Shown here: piece after piece, positions 1 to 12,500 of the stretch
Position numbering within the stretch: position 1 is the stretch's first letter
Layout of the letters: each line of letters starts with the position of its first letter
Program-made: the position numbers and the translations under genes
The notes under the pieces: generated by a model
What the model was told of the DNA's origin: nothing
The model's database searches: none
What the model saw: only the letters and a program-made list of their open reading frames with translations
Assembly: GCA_033782935.1 (NCBI GenBank)
Contig: JAWQEG010000082.1
Span: 1,426,001-1,490,000 of the forward strand
Origin: Petrolisthes cinctipes
Lineage: Eukaryota > Arthropoda > Malacostraca > Decapoda > Porcellanidae
Direction of reading: 5' to 3'
Length of the DNA stretch: 64,000 nt

Positions 1-177
1 AAAATACAGGCCAAAAACATACTGAAAATCGATCTTTTAGGTGCCCAAAAGTCGATATGTGCATGCATCTTCTGTACCCGTTTATATCTCAAATTCTGGC
101 CCTAAACACCCGAAAATTCGATATTTTGGGGTCCCAGAAGCGATCTGTACATGCCTACTCCGTGTTAGAGTATTTTC
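1..177 (+). repeat. Monomer A, example copy (177 bp)
   Basis: A complete A monomer, beginning AAAATACAGG and ending TATTTTC. It is two half-units: one starting at CAGGCC (position 7) and one at CTGGCC (position 96), 89 bp apart, with the next half-unit at 184. The extra base against B lies in the A-run of GCCCAAAAGTCG. Two main subtypes occur across the array: A1 (ATACAGGCCAAAAACATAC, with CTGGCCCTAAAC in the second half) and A2 (ATACATGCTCAAAACATAC, with GTGCACAAAAGTC and CTTCAGTACCC). A1 and A2 often alternate between successive 501-bp units. Confidence 0.93.
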
Positions 178-353
178 AAAATTCAGGCCCAAAACATGCT
201 GAAAATCGATATTTTTGGTGCCCAAATTCAATATGTGCATGTATCTTCTGTACCCGTTTATATCTCAAATTCAGGCTCAAAACATCCGAAAAGTCAATAT
301 TTTGGGGTCCCAGAAGCAATCTGTACATGCCTACTCAGTGCTAGAATATTTTC
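178..353 (+). repeat. Monomer B, example copy (176 bp)
   Basis: B begins AAAATTCAGG and is exactly two 88-bp half-units (CAGGCC at 184, CAGGCT at 272, next TAGGC at 360). Ungapped comparison of the two halves of a typical B by hand gives 58 of 88 identical positions. Two subtypes recur: B1 (ATTCAGGCCC, TTTTTGGTGCCC) and B2 (ATACAGGCCC, TTTTAGATGCCC, usually ending CTACACAGTGCTAG). B has CA where A1 has CG at three sites: AGTCAATATG, ATTCAATATT and AGCAATCTG. Confidence 0.93.
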
Positions 354-501
354 AAAATATAGGCTAAAAACATGCTAAAAATCGACATTTTAGGTGCCAA
401 AAAATCGATATCTCAAATTCAGTCCCAAAACACCCGAAAATTCGATATTTAGAGGACCCAGAAGGTATCTGTACATGCCTACTCCGTGTTAGAGTATTTT
501 C
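354..501 (+). repeat. Monomer C, example copy (148 bp, internally deleted)
   Basis: C begins AAAATATAGGC. Its first half-unit runs 360-419 (60 bp), and its second half-unit, from CAGTCCC at 420, is a full 88 bp. The missing 28 bp corresponds to the segment containing GTGCATG and CTGTACCCG in A and B, so C is a deleted monomer fixed in the HOR. Subtypes: C1 (CGATCTTTTAGG with AGGGGTCCCAGAAGCGATC) and C2 (CGACATTTTAGG with AGAGGTCCCAGAAGGTATC). Confidence 0.93.
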
Positions 502-975
502 AAAATACAGGCCAAAAACATACTGAAAATCGATCTTTAAGGTGCCCAAAAGTCGATATGTGCATGCATCTTCTGTACCCGTTTATATCTCAAATTCTGG
601 CCCTAAACACCCGAAAATTCGATATTTTGGGGTCCCAGAAGCGATCTGTACATGCCTACTCCGTGTTAGAGTATTTTCAAAATTCAGGCCCAAAACATGC
701 TGAAAATCGATATTTTTGTTGCCCAAAGTCAATATGTGCATGTATCTTCTGTACCCGTTTATATCTCAAATTCAGGCTCAAAACACCCGAAAATTCAATA
801 TTTTGGGGTCCCAGAAGCAATCTGTACAGTGCTAGAATATTTTCAAAATAAAGGCTAAAAACATGCTAAAAATAGATCTTTTAGGTGCCAAAAAGTCGAT
901 ATCTCAAATTCAGTCCCAAACACCCGAAAATTCGATATTTAGGGGTCCCAGAAGCGATCTGTACATGCCTAATCC

Positions 976-1300
976 GTGTTAGAGTATTTTCAAAATACAT
1001 GCTCAAAACATGCTGAAAATCGATCTTTTAGGTGCACAAAAGTCGATATGTGCATGCATCTTCAGTACCCGTTTATATCTCAAATTCAGGCTCAAAACAC
1101 CCGAAAATTTAATATTTTGGGGTCCCAGAAGCAATCTGTACATGCCTACTCAGTACTAGAATATTTTCAAAATATAGGCGAAAAACATGCTAAAAATCGA
1201 CATTTTAGGTGCCAAAAAATCGATATCTCAAATTCAGTCCCAAAACACCCTAAAATTCGATATTTAGAGGTCCCAGAAGGTATCTGTACATGTCTACTCC
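976..1300 (+). repeat. 325-bp A-C unit (B monomer missing)
   Basis: An A2 monomer passes straight into a C monomer through AGTACTAGAATATTTTC, with no B between them (177+148 = 325). The same short unit type recurs at 16216-16540, 21843-22167, 26160-26484 and 40828-41152. The three middle copies are paralogues inside the large block duplications. The form is expected from unequal exchange between neighbouring monomers. Confidence 0.88.
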
Positions 1301-4266
1301 GTGTTAGAGTATTTTCAAAATACAGGCCAAAAACATACTGAAAATCGATCTTTTAGGTGCCCAAAAGTCGATATGTGCATGCATCTTCTGTACCCGTTTA
1401 TATCTCAAATTCTGGCCCTAAACACCCGAAAATTCGATATTTTGGGGTCCCAGAAGCGATCTGTACATGCCTACTCCGTGTTAGAGTATTTTCAAAATTC
1501 AGGCCCAAAACATGCTGAAAATCGATATTTTTGGTGCCCAAAGTCAATATGTGCATGTATCTTCTGTACCCGTTTATATCTCAAATTCAGGCTCAAAACA
1601 CCCGAAAATTCAATATTTTGGGGTCCCAGAAGCAATCTGTACAGTGCTAGAATATTTTCAAAATATAGGCTAAAAACATGCTAAAAATCGATCTTTTAGG
1701 TGCCAAAAAGTCGATATCTCAAATTCAGTCCCAAAACACCCGAAAATTCGATATTTAGGGGTCCCAGAAGCGATCTGTACATGCCTACTCCGTGTTAGAG
1801 TATTTTAAATATACATGCTCAAAACATATTGAAAATCGATCTTTTAGGTGCACAAAAGTCGATATGTGCATGCATCTTCAGTACCCGTTTATATCTCAAA
1901 TTCAGGCTCAAAACACCCGAAAATTCAATATTTTGGGGTCCCAGAAGCAATCTGTACATGCCTACTCAGTGTTAGAGTATTTTCAAAATACAGGCCCAAA
2001 ACATGCTGAAAATCGATATTTTAGATGCCCAAAGTCAATATGTGCATGTATCTTCTGTACCCGTTTATATCTCAAATTCAGGCTCAAAACACCCGAAAAT
2101 TCAATATTTTGGGGTCCCAGAAGCAATCTGTACATGCCTACACAGTGCTAGAATATTTTCAAAATATAGGCTAAATACATGCTAAAAATCGACATTTTAG
2201 GTGCCAAAAAATCGATATCTCAAATTCAGTCCCAAAACACCCGAAAATTCGATATTTAGAGGTCCCAGAAGGTATCTGTACATGCCTACTCCGTGTTAGA
2301 GTATTTTCAAAATACAGGCCAAAAACATACTGAAAATCGATCTTTTAGGTGCCCAAAAGTCGATATGTGCATGCATCTTCTGTACCCGTTTATATCTCAA
2401 ATTCTGGCCCTAAACACCCGAAAATTCGATATTTTGGGGTCCCAGAAGCGATCTGTACATGCCTACTCCGTGTTAGAGTATTTTCAAAATTCAGGCCCAA
2501 AACATGCTGAAAATCGATATTTTTGGTGCCCAAAGTCAATATGTGCATGTATCTTCTGTACCCGTTTATATCTCAAATTCAGGCTCAAAACACCCGAAAA
2601 TTCAATATTTTGGGGTCCCAGAAGCAATCTGTACAGTGCTAGAATATTTTCAAAATATAGGCTAAAAACATGCTAAAAATCGACATTTTAGGTGCCAAAA
2701 AATCGATATCTCAAATTCAGTCCCAAAACACCCTAAAATTCGATATTTAGAGGTCCCAGAAGGTATCTGTACATGTCTACTCCGTGTTAGAGTATTTTCA
2801 AAATACAGGCCAAAAACATACTGAAAATCGATCTTTTAGGTGCCCAAAAGTCGATATGTGCATGCATCTTCTGTACCCGTTTATATCTCAAATTCTGGCC
2901 CTAAACACCCGAAAATTCGATATTTTGGGGTCCCAGAAGCGATCTGTACATGCCTACTCCGTGTTAGAGTATTTTCAAAATTCAGGCCCAAAACATGCTG
3001 AAAATCGATATTTTTGGTGCCCAAAGTCAATATGTGCATGTATCTTCTGTACCCGTTTATATCTCAAATTCAGGCTCAAAACACCCGAAAATTCAATATT
3101 TTGGGGTCCCAGAAGCAATCTGTACAGTGCTAGAATATTTTCAAAATATAGGCTAAAAACATGCTAAAAATCGATCTTTTAGGTGCCAAAAAGTCGATAT
3201 CTCAAATTCAGTCCCAAAACACCCGAAAATTCGATATTTAGGGGTCCCAGAAGCGATCTGTACATGCCTACTCCGTGTTAGAGTATTTTAAATATACATG
3301 CTCAAAACATATTGAAAATCGATCTTTTAGGTGCACAAAAGTCGATATGTGCATGCATCTTCAGTACCCGTTTATATCTCAAATTCAGGCTCAAAACACC
3401 CGAAAATTCAATATTTTGGGGTCCCAGAAGCAATCTGTACATGCCTACTCAGTGTTAGAGTATTTTCAAAATACAGGCCCAAAACATGCTGAAAATCGAT
3501 ATTTTAGATGCCCAAAGTCAATATGTGCATGTATCTTCTGTACCCGTTTATATCTCAAATTCAGGCTCAAAACACCCGAAAATTCAATATTTTGGGGTCC
3601 CAGAAGCAATCTGTACATGCCTACACAGTGCTAGAATATTTTCAAAATATAGGCTAAATACATGCTAAAAATCGACATTTTAGGTGCCAAAAAATCGATA
3701 TCTCAAATTCAGTCCCAAAACACCCGAAAATTCGATATTTAGAGGTCCCAGAAGGTATCTGTACATGCCTACTCCGTGTTAGAGTATTTTCAAAATACAG
3801 GCCAAAAACATACTGAAAATCGATCTTTTAGGTGCCCAAAAGTCGATATGTGCATGCATCTTCTGTACCCGTTTATATCTCAAATTCTGGCCCTAAACAC
3901 CCGAAAATTCGATATTTTGGGGTCCCAGAAGCGATCTGTACATGCCTACTCCGTGTTAGAGTATTTTCAAAATTCAGGCCCAAAACATGCTGAAAATCGA
4001 TATTTTTGGTGCCCAAAGTCAATATGTGCATGTATCTTCTGTACCCGTTTATATCTCAAATTCAGGCTCAAAACACCCGAAAATTCAATATTTTGGGGTC
4101 CCAGAAGCAATCTGTACAGTGCTAGAATATTTTCAAAATATAGGCTAAAAACATGCTAAAAATCGATCTTTTAGGTGCCAAAAAGTCGATATCTCAAATT
4201 CAGTCCCAAAACACCCGAAAATTCGATATTTAGGGGTCCCAGAAGCGATCTGTACATGCCTACTCC
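1301..4266 (+). repeat. 1483-bp block duplicated in tandem
   Basis: Unit starts 1301, 1792 and 2293 (spacing 491, 501) are matched by 2784, 3275 and 3776 (491, 501), an offset of 1483 bp. The second unit of each copy has the rare form TATTTTAAATATACATGC. The C monomer before both copies carries CACCCTAAAATTC and GTACATGTCTACTCC. The last C monomers differ (CGACATTTT near 2680, CGATCTTTT near 4160), so the identity stops there. Confidence 0.8.
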
Positions 4267-5268
4267 GTGTTAGAGTATTTTCAAAATACATGCTCAAAAC
4301 ATACTGAAAATCGATCTTTTAGGTGCACAAAAGTCGATATGTGCATGCATCTTCAGTACCCGTTTATATCTCAAATTCAGGCTCAAAACACCCGAAAATT
4401 CAATATTTTGGGGTCCCAGAAGCAATCTGTACATGCCTACTCAGTGTTAGAGTATTTTCAAAATACAGGCCCAAAACATGCTGAAAATCGACATTTTAGA
4501 TGCCCAAAGTCAATATGTGCATGTATCTTCTGTACCCGTTTATATCTCAAATTCAGGCTCAAAACACCCGAAAATTCAATATTTTGGGGTCCCAGAAGCA
4601 ATCTGTACATGCCTACACAGTGGTAGAATATTTTCAAAATATAGGCTAAAAACATGCTGAAAATCGATATTTTAGGTGCCAAAAAAACGATATCTCAAAT
4701 TCAGTCCCAAAACACCCGAAAATTCGATATTTAGAGGTCCCAGAAGGTATCTGTACATGCCTACTCCGTGTTAGAGTATTTTCAAAATACAGGCCAAAAA
4801 CATACTGAAAATCGATCTTTTAGGTGCCCAAAAGTCGATATGTGCATGCATCTTCTGTACCCGTTTATATCTCAAATTCTGGCCCTAAACACCCGAAAAT
4901 TCGATATTTTGGGGTCCCAGAAGCGATCTGTACATGCCTACTCCGTGTTAGAGTATTTTCAAAATTCAGGCCCAAAACATGCTGAAAATAGATATTTTTG
5001 GTGCCCAAAGTCAATATGTGCATGTATCTTCTGTACCCGTTTATATCTCAAATTCAGGCTCAAAACACCCGAAAATTCAATATTTTGGGGTCCCAGAAGC
5101 AATCTGTACATGCCTACTCAGTGCTAGAATATTTTCAAAATATAGGCTAAAAACATGCTAAAAATCGATCTTTTAGGTGCCAAAAAGTCGATATCTCAAA
5201 TTCAGTCCCAAAACACCCGAAAATTCGATATTTAGGGGTCCCAGAAGCGATCTGTACATGCCTACTCC
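1792..5268 (+). repeat. 3477-bp higher-order block, copy 1
   Basis: Seven units start at 1792, 2293, 2784, 3275, 3776, 4267 and 4768, with spacing 501-491-491-501-491-501-501. The same order of unit types and spacings follows at 5269-8745. I noticed very few differences between the copies. One is GTGGTAG here at 4620 against GTGCTAG in copy 2. Another is CACCCG near 5216 against TACCCG near 8693. Confidence 0.88.
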
Positions 5269-8200
5269 GTGTTAGAGTATTTTAAATATACATGCTCAAA
5301 ACATATTGAAAATCGATCTTTTAGGTGCACAAAAGTCGATATGTGCATGCATCTTCAGTACCCGTTTATATCTCAAATTCAGGCTCAAAACACCCGAAAA
5401 TTCAATATTTTGGGGTCCCAGAAGCAATCTGTACATGCCTACTCAGTGTTAGAGTATTTTCAAAATACAGGCCCAAAACATGCTGAAAATCGATATTTTA
5501 GATGCCCAAAGTCAATATGTGCATGTATCTTCTGTACCCGTTTATATCTCAAATTCAGGCTCAAAACACCCGAAAATTCAATATTTTGGGGTCCCAGAAG
5601 CAATCTGTACATGCCTACACAGTGCTAGAATATTTTCAAAATATAGGCTAAATACATGCTAAAAATCGACATTTTAGGTGCCAAAAAATCGATATCTCAA
5701 ATTCAGTCCCAAAACACCCGAAAATTCGATATTTAGAGGTCCCAGAAGGTATCTGTACATGCCTACTCCGTGTTAGAGTATTTTCAAAATACAGGCCAAA
5801 AACATACTGAAAATCGATCTTTTAGGTGCCCAAAAGTCGATATGTGCATGCATCTTCTGTACCCGTTTATATCTCAAATTCTGGCCCTAAACACCCGAAA
5901 ATTCGATATTTTGGGGTCCCAGAAGCGATCTGTACATGCCTACTCCGTGTTAGAGTATTTTCAAAATTCAGGCCCAAAACATGCTGAAAATCGATATTTT
6001 TGGTGCCCAAAGTCAATATGTGCATGTATCTTCTGTACCCGTTTATATCTCAAATTCAGGCTCAAAACACCCGAAAATTCAATATTTTGGGGTCCCAGAA
6101 GCAATCTGTACAGTGCTAGAATATTTTCAAAATATAGGCTAAAAACATGCTAAAAATCGACATTTTAGGTGCCAAAAAATCGATATCTCAAATTCAGTCC
6201 CAAAACACCCTAAAATTCGATATTTAGAGGTCCCAGAAGGTATCTGTACATGTCTACTCCGTGTTAGAGTATTTTCAAAATACAGGCCAAAAACATACTG
6301 AAAATCGATCTTTTAGGTGCCCAAAAGTCGATATGTGCATGCATCTTCTGTACCCGTTTATATCTCAAATTCTGGCCCTAAACACCCGAAAATTCGATAT
6401 TTTGGGGTCCCAGAAGCGATCTGTACATGCCTACTCCGTGTTAGAGTATTTTCAAAATTCAGGCCCAAAACATGCTGAAAATCGATATTTTTGGTGCCCA
6501 AAGTCAATATGTGCATGTATCTTCTGTACCCGTTTATATCTCAAATTCAGGCTCAAAACACCCGAAAATTCAATATTTTGGGGTCCCAGAAGCAATCTGT
6601 ACAGTGCTAGAATATTTTCAAAATATAGGCTAAAAACATGCTAAAAATCGATCTTTTAGGTGCCAAAAAGTCGATATCTCAAATTCAGTCCCAAAACACC
6701 CGAAAATTCGATATTTAGGGGTCCCAGAAGCGATCTGTACATGCCTACTCCGTGTTAGAGTATTTTAAATATACATGCTCAAAACATATTGAAAATCGAT
6801 CTTTTAGGTGCACAAAAGTCGATATGTGCATGCATCTTCAGTACCCGTTTATATCTCAAATTCAGGCTCAAAACACCCGAAAATTCAATATTTTGGGGTC
6901 CCAGAAGCAATCTGTACATGCCTACTCAGTGTTAGAGTATTTTCAAAATACAGGCCCAAAACATGCTGAAAATCGATATTTTAGATGCCCAAAGTCAATA
7001 TGTGCATGTATCTTCTGTACCCGTTTATATCTCAAATTCAGGCTCAAAACACCCGAAAATTCAATATTTTGGGGTCCCAGAAGCAATCTGTACATGCCTA
7101 CACAGTGCTAGAATATTTTCAAAATATAGGCTAAATACATGCTAAAAATCGACATTTTAGGTGCCAAAAAATCGATATCTCAAATTCAGTCCCAAAACAC
7201 CCGAAAATTCGATATTTAGAGGTCCCAGAAGGTATCTGTACATGCCTACTCCGTGTTAGAGTATTTTCAAAATACAGGCCAAAAACATACTGAAAATCGA
7301 TCTTTTAGGTGCCCAAAAGTCGATATGTGCATGCATCTTCTGTACCCGTTTATATCTCAAATTCTGGCCCTAAACACCCGAAAATTCGATATTTTGGGGT
7401 CCCAGAAGCGATCTGTACATGCCTACTCCGTGTTAGAGTATTTTCAAAATTCAGGCCCAAAACATGCTGAAAATCGATATTTTTGGTGCCCAAAGTCAAT
7501 ATGTGCATGTATCTTCTGTACCCGTTTATATCTCAAATTCAGGCTCAAAACACCCGAAAATTCAATATTTTGGGGTCCCAGAAGCAATCTGTACAGTGCT
7601 AGAATATTTTCAAAATATAGGCTAAAAACATGCTAAAAATCGATCTTTTAGGTGCCAAAAAGTCGATATCTCAAATTCAGTCCCAAAACACCCGAAAATT
7701 CGATATTTAGGGGTCCCAGAAGCGATCTGTACATGCCTACTCCGTGTTAGAGTATTTTCAAAATACATGCTCAAAACATACTGAAAATCGATCTTTTAGG
7801 TGCACAAAAGTCGATATGTGCATGCATCTTCAGTACCCGTTTATATCTCAAATTCAGGCTCAAAACACCCGAAAATTCAATATTTTGGGGTCCCAGAAGC
7901 AATCTGTACATGCCTACTCAGTGTTAGAGTATTTTCAAAATACAGGCCCAAAACATGCTGAAAATCGACATTTTAGATGCCCAAAGTCAATATGTGCATG
8001 TATCTTCTGTACCCGTTTATATCTCAAATTCAGGCTCAAAACACCCGAAAATTCAATATTTTGGGGTCCCAGAAGCAATCTGTACATGCCTACACAGTGC
8101 TAGAATATTTTCAAAATATAGGCTAAAAACATGCTGAAAATCGATATTTTAGGTGCCAAAAAAACGATATCTCAAATTCAGTCCCAAAACACCCGAAAAT

Positions 8201-8745
8201 TCGATATTTAGAGGTCCCAGAAGGTATCTGTACATGCCTACTCCGTGTTAGAGTATTTTCAAAATACAGGCCAAAAACATACTGAAAATCGATCTTTTAG
8301 GTGCCCAAAAGTCGATATGTGCATGCATCTTCTGTACCCGTTTATATCTCAAATTCTGGCCCTAAACACCCGAAAATTCGATATTTTGGGGTCCCAGAAG
8401 CGATCTGTACATGCCTACTCCGTGTTAGAGTATTTTCAAAATTCAGGCCCAAAACATGCTGAAAATAGATATTTTTGGTGCCCAAAGTCAATATGTGCAT
8501 GTATCTTCTGTACCCGTTTATATCTCAAATTCAGGCTCAAAACACCCGAAAATTCAATATTTTGGGGTCCCAGAAGCAATCTGTACATGCCTACTCAGTG
8601 CTAGAATATTTTCAAAATATAGGCTAAAAACATGCTAAAAATCGATCTTTTAGGTGCCAAAAAGTCGATATCTCAAATTCAGTCCCAAAATACCCGAAAA
8701 TTCGATATTTAGGGGTCCCAGAAGCGATCTGTACATGCCTACTCC
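5269..8745 (+). repeat. 3477-bp higher-order block, copy 2
   Basis: Units start at 5269, 5770, 6261, 6752, 7253, 7744 and 8245, each exactly 3477 bp after its partner in copy 1, including the two units with the rare TATTTTAAATATAC form (5269 and 6752). The next unit, at 8746, has the ordinary TATTTTCAAAATAC form, so the duplication does not extend further. Confidence 0.88.
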
Positions 8746-11700
8746 GTGTTAGAGTATTTTCAAAATACATGCTCAAAACATATTGAAAATCGATCTTTTA
8801 GGTGCACAAAAGTCGATATGTGCATGCATCTTCAGTACCCGTTTATATCTCAAATTCAGGCTCAAAACACCCGAAAATTCAATATTTTGGGGTCCCAGAA
8901 GCAATCTGTACATGCCTACTCAGTGTTAGAGTATTTTCAAAATACAGGCCCAAAACATGCTGAAAATCGATATTTTAGATGCCCAAAGTCAATATGAGCA
9001 TGTATATTCTGTACCCGTTTATATCTCAAATTCAGGCTCAAAACACCCGAAAATTCAATATTTTGGGGTCCCAGAAGCAATCTGTACATGCCTACACAGT
9101 GCTAGAATATTTTCAAAATATAGGCTAAAAACATGCTAAAAATCGACATTTTAGGTGCCAAAAAATCGATATCTCAAATTCAGTCCCAAAACACCCGAAA
9201 ATTCGATATTTAGAGGTCCCAGAAGCGATCTGTACATGCCTACTCCGTGTTAGAGTATTTTCAAAATACATGCTCAAAACATACTGAAAATCGATCTTTT
9301 AGGTGCACAAAAGTCGATATGTGCATGCATCTTCAGTACCCGTTTATATCTCAAATTCAGGCTCAAAACACCCGAAAATTCAATATTTTGGGGTCCCAGA
9401 AGCAATCTGTACATGCCTACTCAGTGTTAGAGTATTTTCAAAATACAGGCCCAAAACATGCTGAAAATCGATATTTTAGATGCCCAAAGTCAATATGTGC
9501 ATGTATCTTCTGTACCCGTTTATATCTCAAATTCAGGCTCAAAACACCCGAAAATTCAATATTTTGGGGTCCCAGAAGCAATCTGTACATGCCTACACAG
9601 TGCTAGAATATTTTCAAAATATAGGCTAAAAACATGCTAAAAATCGACATTTTAGGTGCCAAAAAATCGATATCTCAAATTCAGTCCCAAAACACCCGAA
9701 AATTCGATATTTAGAGGTCCCAGAAGGTATCTGTACATGCCTACTCCGTGTTAGAGTATTTTCAAAATACAGGCCAAAAACATACTGAAAATCGATCTTT
9801 TAGGTGCCCAAAAGTCGATATGTGCATGCATCTTCTGTACCCGTTTATATCTCAAATTCGGGCCCTAAACACCCGAAAATTCGATATTTTGGGGTCCCAG
9901 AAGCGATCTGTACATGCCTACTCCGTGTTAGAGTATTTTCAAAATTCAGGCCCAAAACATGCTGAAAATCGATATTTTGGTGCCCAAAGTCAATATGTGC
10001 ATGTATCTTCTGTACCCGTTTATATCTCAAATTCAGGCTCAAAACACCCGAAAATTCAATATTTTGGGGTCCCAGAAGCAATCTGTACAGTGCTAGAATA
10101 TTTTCAAAATATAGGCTAAAAACATGCTAAAAATCGATCTTTTAGGTGCCAAAAAGTCGATATCTCAAATTCAGTCCCAAAACACCCGAAAATTCGATAT
10201 TTAGGGGTCCCAGAAGCGATCTGTACATGCCTACTCCGTGTTAGAGTATTTTCAAAATACATGCTCAAAACATACTGAAAATCGATCTTTTAGGTGCACA
10301 AAAGTCGATATGTGCATGCATCTTCAGTACCCGTTTATATCTCAAATTCAGGCTCAAAACACCCGAAAATTCAATATTTTGGGGTCCCAGAAGCAATCTG
10401 TACATGCCTACTCAGTGTTAGAGTATTTTCAAAATACAGGCCCAAAACATGCTGAAAATCGATATTTTAGATGCCCAAAGTCAATATGTGCATGTATCTT
10501 CTGTACCCGTTTATATCTCAAATTCAGGCTCAAAACACCCGAAAATTCAATATTTTGGGGTCCCAGAAGCAATCTGTACATGCCTACACAGTGCTAGAAT
10601 ATTTTCAAAATATAGGCTAAAAACATGCTGAAAATCGATATTTTAGGTGCCAAAAAATCGATATCTCAAATTCAGTCCCAAAACACCCGAAAATTCGATA
10701 TTTAGAGGTCCCAGAAGGTATCTGTACATGCCTACTCCGTGTTAGAGTATTTTCAAAATACAGGCCAAAACGATACTGAAAATCGATCTTTTAGGTGCCC
10801 AAAAGTCGATATGTGCATGCATCTTCTGTACCCGTTTATATCTCAAATTCTGGCCCTAAACACCCGAAAATTCGATATTTTGGGGTCCCAGAAGCGATCT
10901 GTACATGCCTACTCCGTGTTAGAGTATTTTCAAAATTCAGGCCCAAAACATGCTGAAAATAGATATTTTTGGTGCCCAAAGTCAATATGTGCATGTATCT
11001 TCTGTACCCGTTTATATCTCAAATTCAGGCTCAAAACACCCGAAAATTCAATATTTTGGGGTCCCAGAAGCAATCTGTACATGCCTACTCAGTGCTAGAA
11101 TATTTTCAAAATATAGGCTAAAAACATGCTAAAAATCGATCTTTTAGGTGCCAAAAAGTCGATATCTCAAATTCAGTCCCAAAATACCCGAAAATTCGAT
11201 ATTTAGGGGTCCCAGAAGCGATCTGTACATGCCTACTCCGTGTTAGAGTATTTTCAAAATACATGCTCAAAACATACTGAAAATCGATCTTTTAGGTGCA
11301 CAAAAGTCGATATGTGCATGCATCTTCAGTACCCGTTTATATCTCAAATTCAGGCTCAAAACACCCGAAAATTCAATATTTTGGGGTCCCAGAAGCAATC
11401 TGTACATGCCTACTCAGTGTTAGAGTATTTTCAAAATACAGGCCCAAAACATGCTGAAAATCGATATTTTAGATGCCCAAAGTCAATATGAGCATGTATT
11501 TTCTGTACCCGTTTATATCTCAAATTCAGGCTCAAAACACCCGAAAATTCAATATTTTGGGGTCCCAGAAGCAATCTGTACATGCCTACACAGTGCTAGA
11601 ATATTTTCAAAATATAGGCTAAAAACATGCTAAAAATCGACATTTTAGGTGCCAAAAAATCGATATCTCAAATTCAGTCCCAAAACACCCTAAAATTCGA

Positions 11701-12500
11701 TATTTAGAGGTCCCAGAAGGTATCTGTACATGCCTACTCCGTGTTAGAGTATTTTCAAAATACAGGCCAAAAACATACTGAAAATCGATCTTTTAGGTGC
11801 CCAAAAGTCGATATGTGCATGCATCTTCTGTACCCGTTTATATCTCAAATTCTGGCCTTAAACACCCTAAAATTCGATATTTTGGGGTCCCAGAAGCGAT
11901 CTGTACATGCCTACTCCGTGTTAGAGTTTTTTCAAGATTCAGGCCCAAAACATGCTGATCATCGATATTTTTGGTGCCCAAAGTCAATATGTGCATGTAT
12001 CTTCTGTACCCGTTTATATCTCAAATTCAGGCTCAAAACAACCGAAAATTCAATATTTTGGGGTCCCAGAAGCAATCTGTACATGCCTACTCAATGCTAG
12101 AATATTTTCAAAATATAGGCTAAAAACATGCTAAAAATCGATCTTTTAGGTGCCAAAAAGTCGATATCTCAAATTCAGTCCCAAAACACCCGAAAATTCG
12201 ATATTTAGGGGTCCCAGAAGCGATCTGTACATGCCTACTCCGTGTTAGAGTATTTTCAAAATACATGCTCAAAACATACTGAAAATCGATCTTTTAGGTG
12301 CACAAAAGTCGATATGTGCATGCATCTTCAGTACCCGTTTATATCTCAAATTCTGGCTCAAAACACCCGAAAATTCAATATTTTGGGGTCCCAGAAGCAA
12401 TCTGTACATGCCTACTCAGTGTTAGAGTATTTTCAAAATACAGGCCCAAAACATGCTGAAAATCGATATTTTATATGCCCAAAGTCAATATGTGCATGTA
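8746..12500 (+). repeat. Ordinary 501-bp HOR stretch
   Basis: Unit starts 8746, 9247, 9748, 10238, 10739, 11240, 11741 and 12242, mostly alternating A2-type and A1-type. The unit at 9748 is 490 bp: it has the 10-bp deletion in B (near 10089) and lacks one T in the B run (CGATATTTTGGTGCCC near 9970). Units from 10238 to 13228 match those starting at 31488 at a constant offset of 21250 bp. No gene in this stretch. Confidence 0.85.

Noticed and set aside
100..130. CENP-B box in the segment CACCCGAAAATTCGATATT (reverse strand)
   Set aside because: The reverse complement has CGGG preceded by an ATCG-like core, but the spacing is one base short and the required T and A positions differ from the consensus.
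364..549. Scattered minus-strand open frames in the satellite (also near 4458, 9845, 25764, 30864, 38456 and 49653)
   Set aside because: They occur only where single-base changes or local deletions remove a periodic stop, and they have no recognisable domain.
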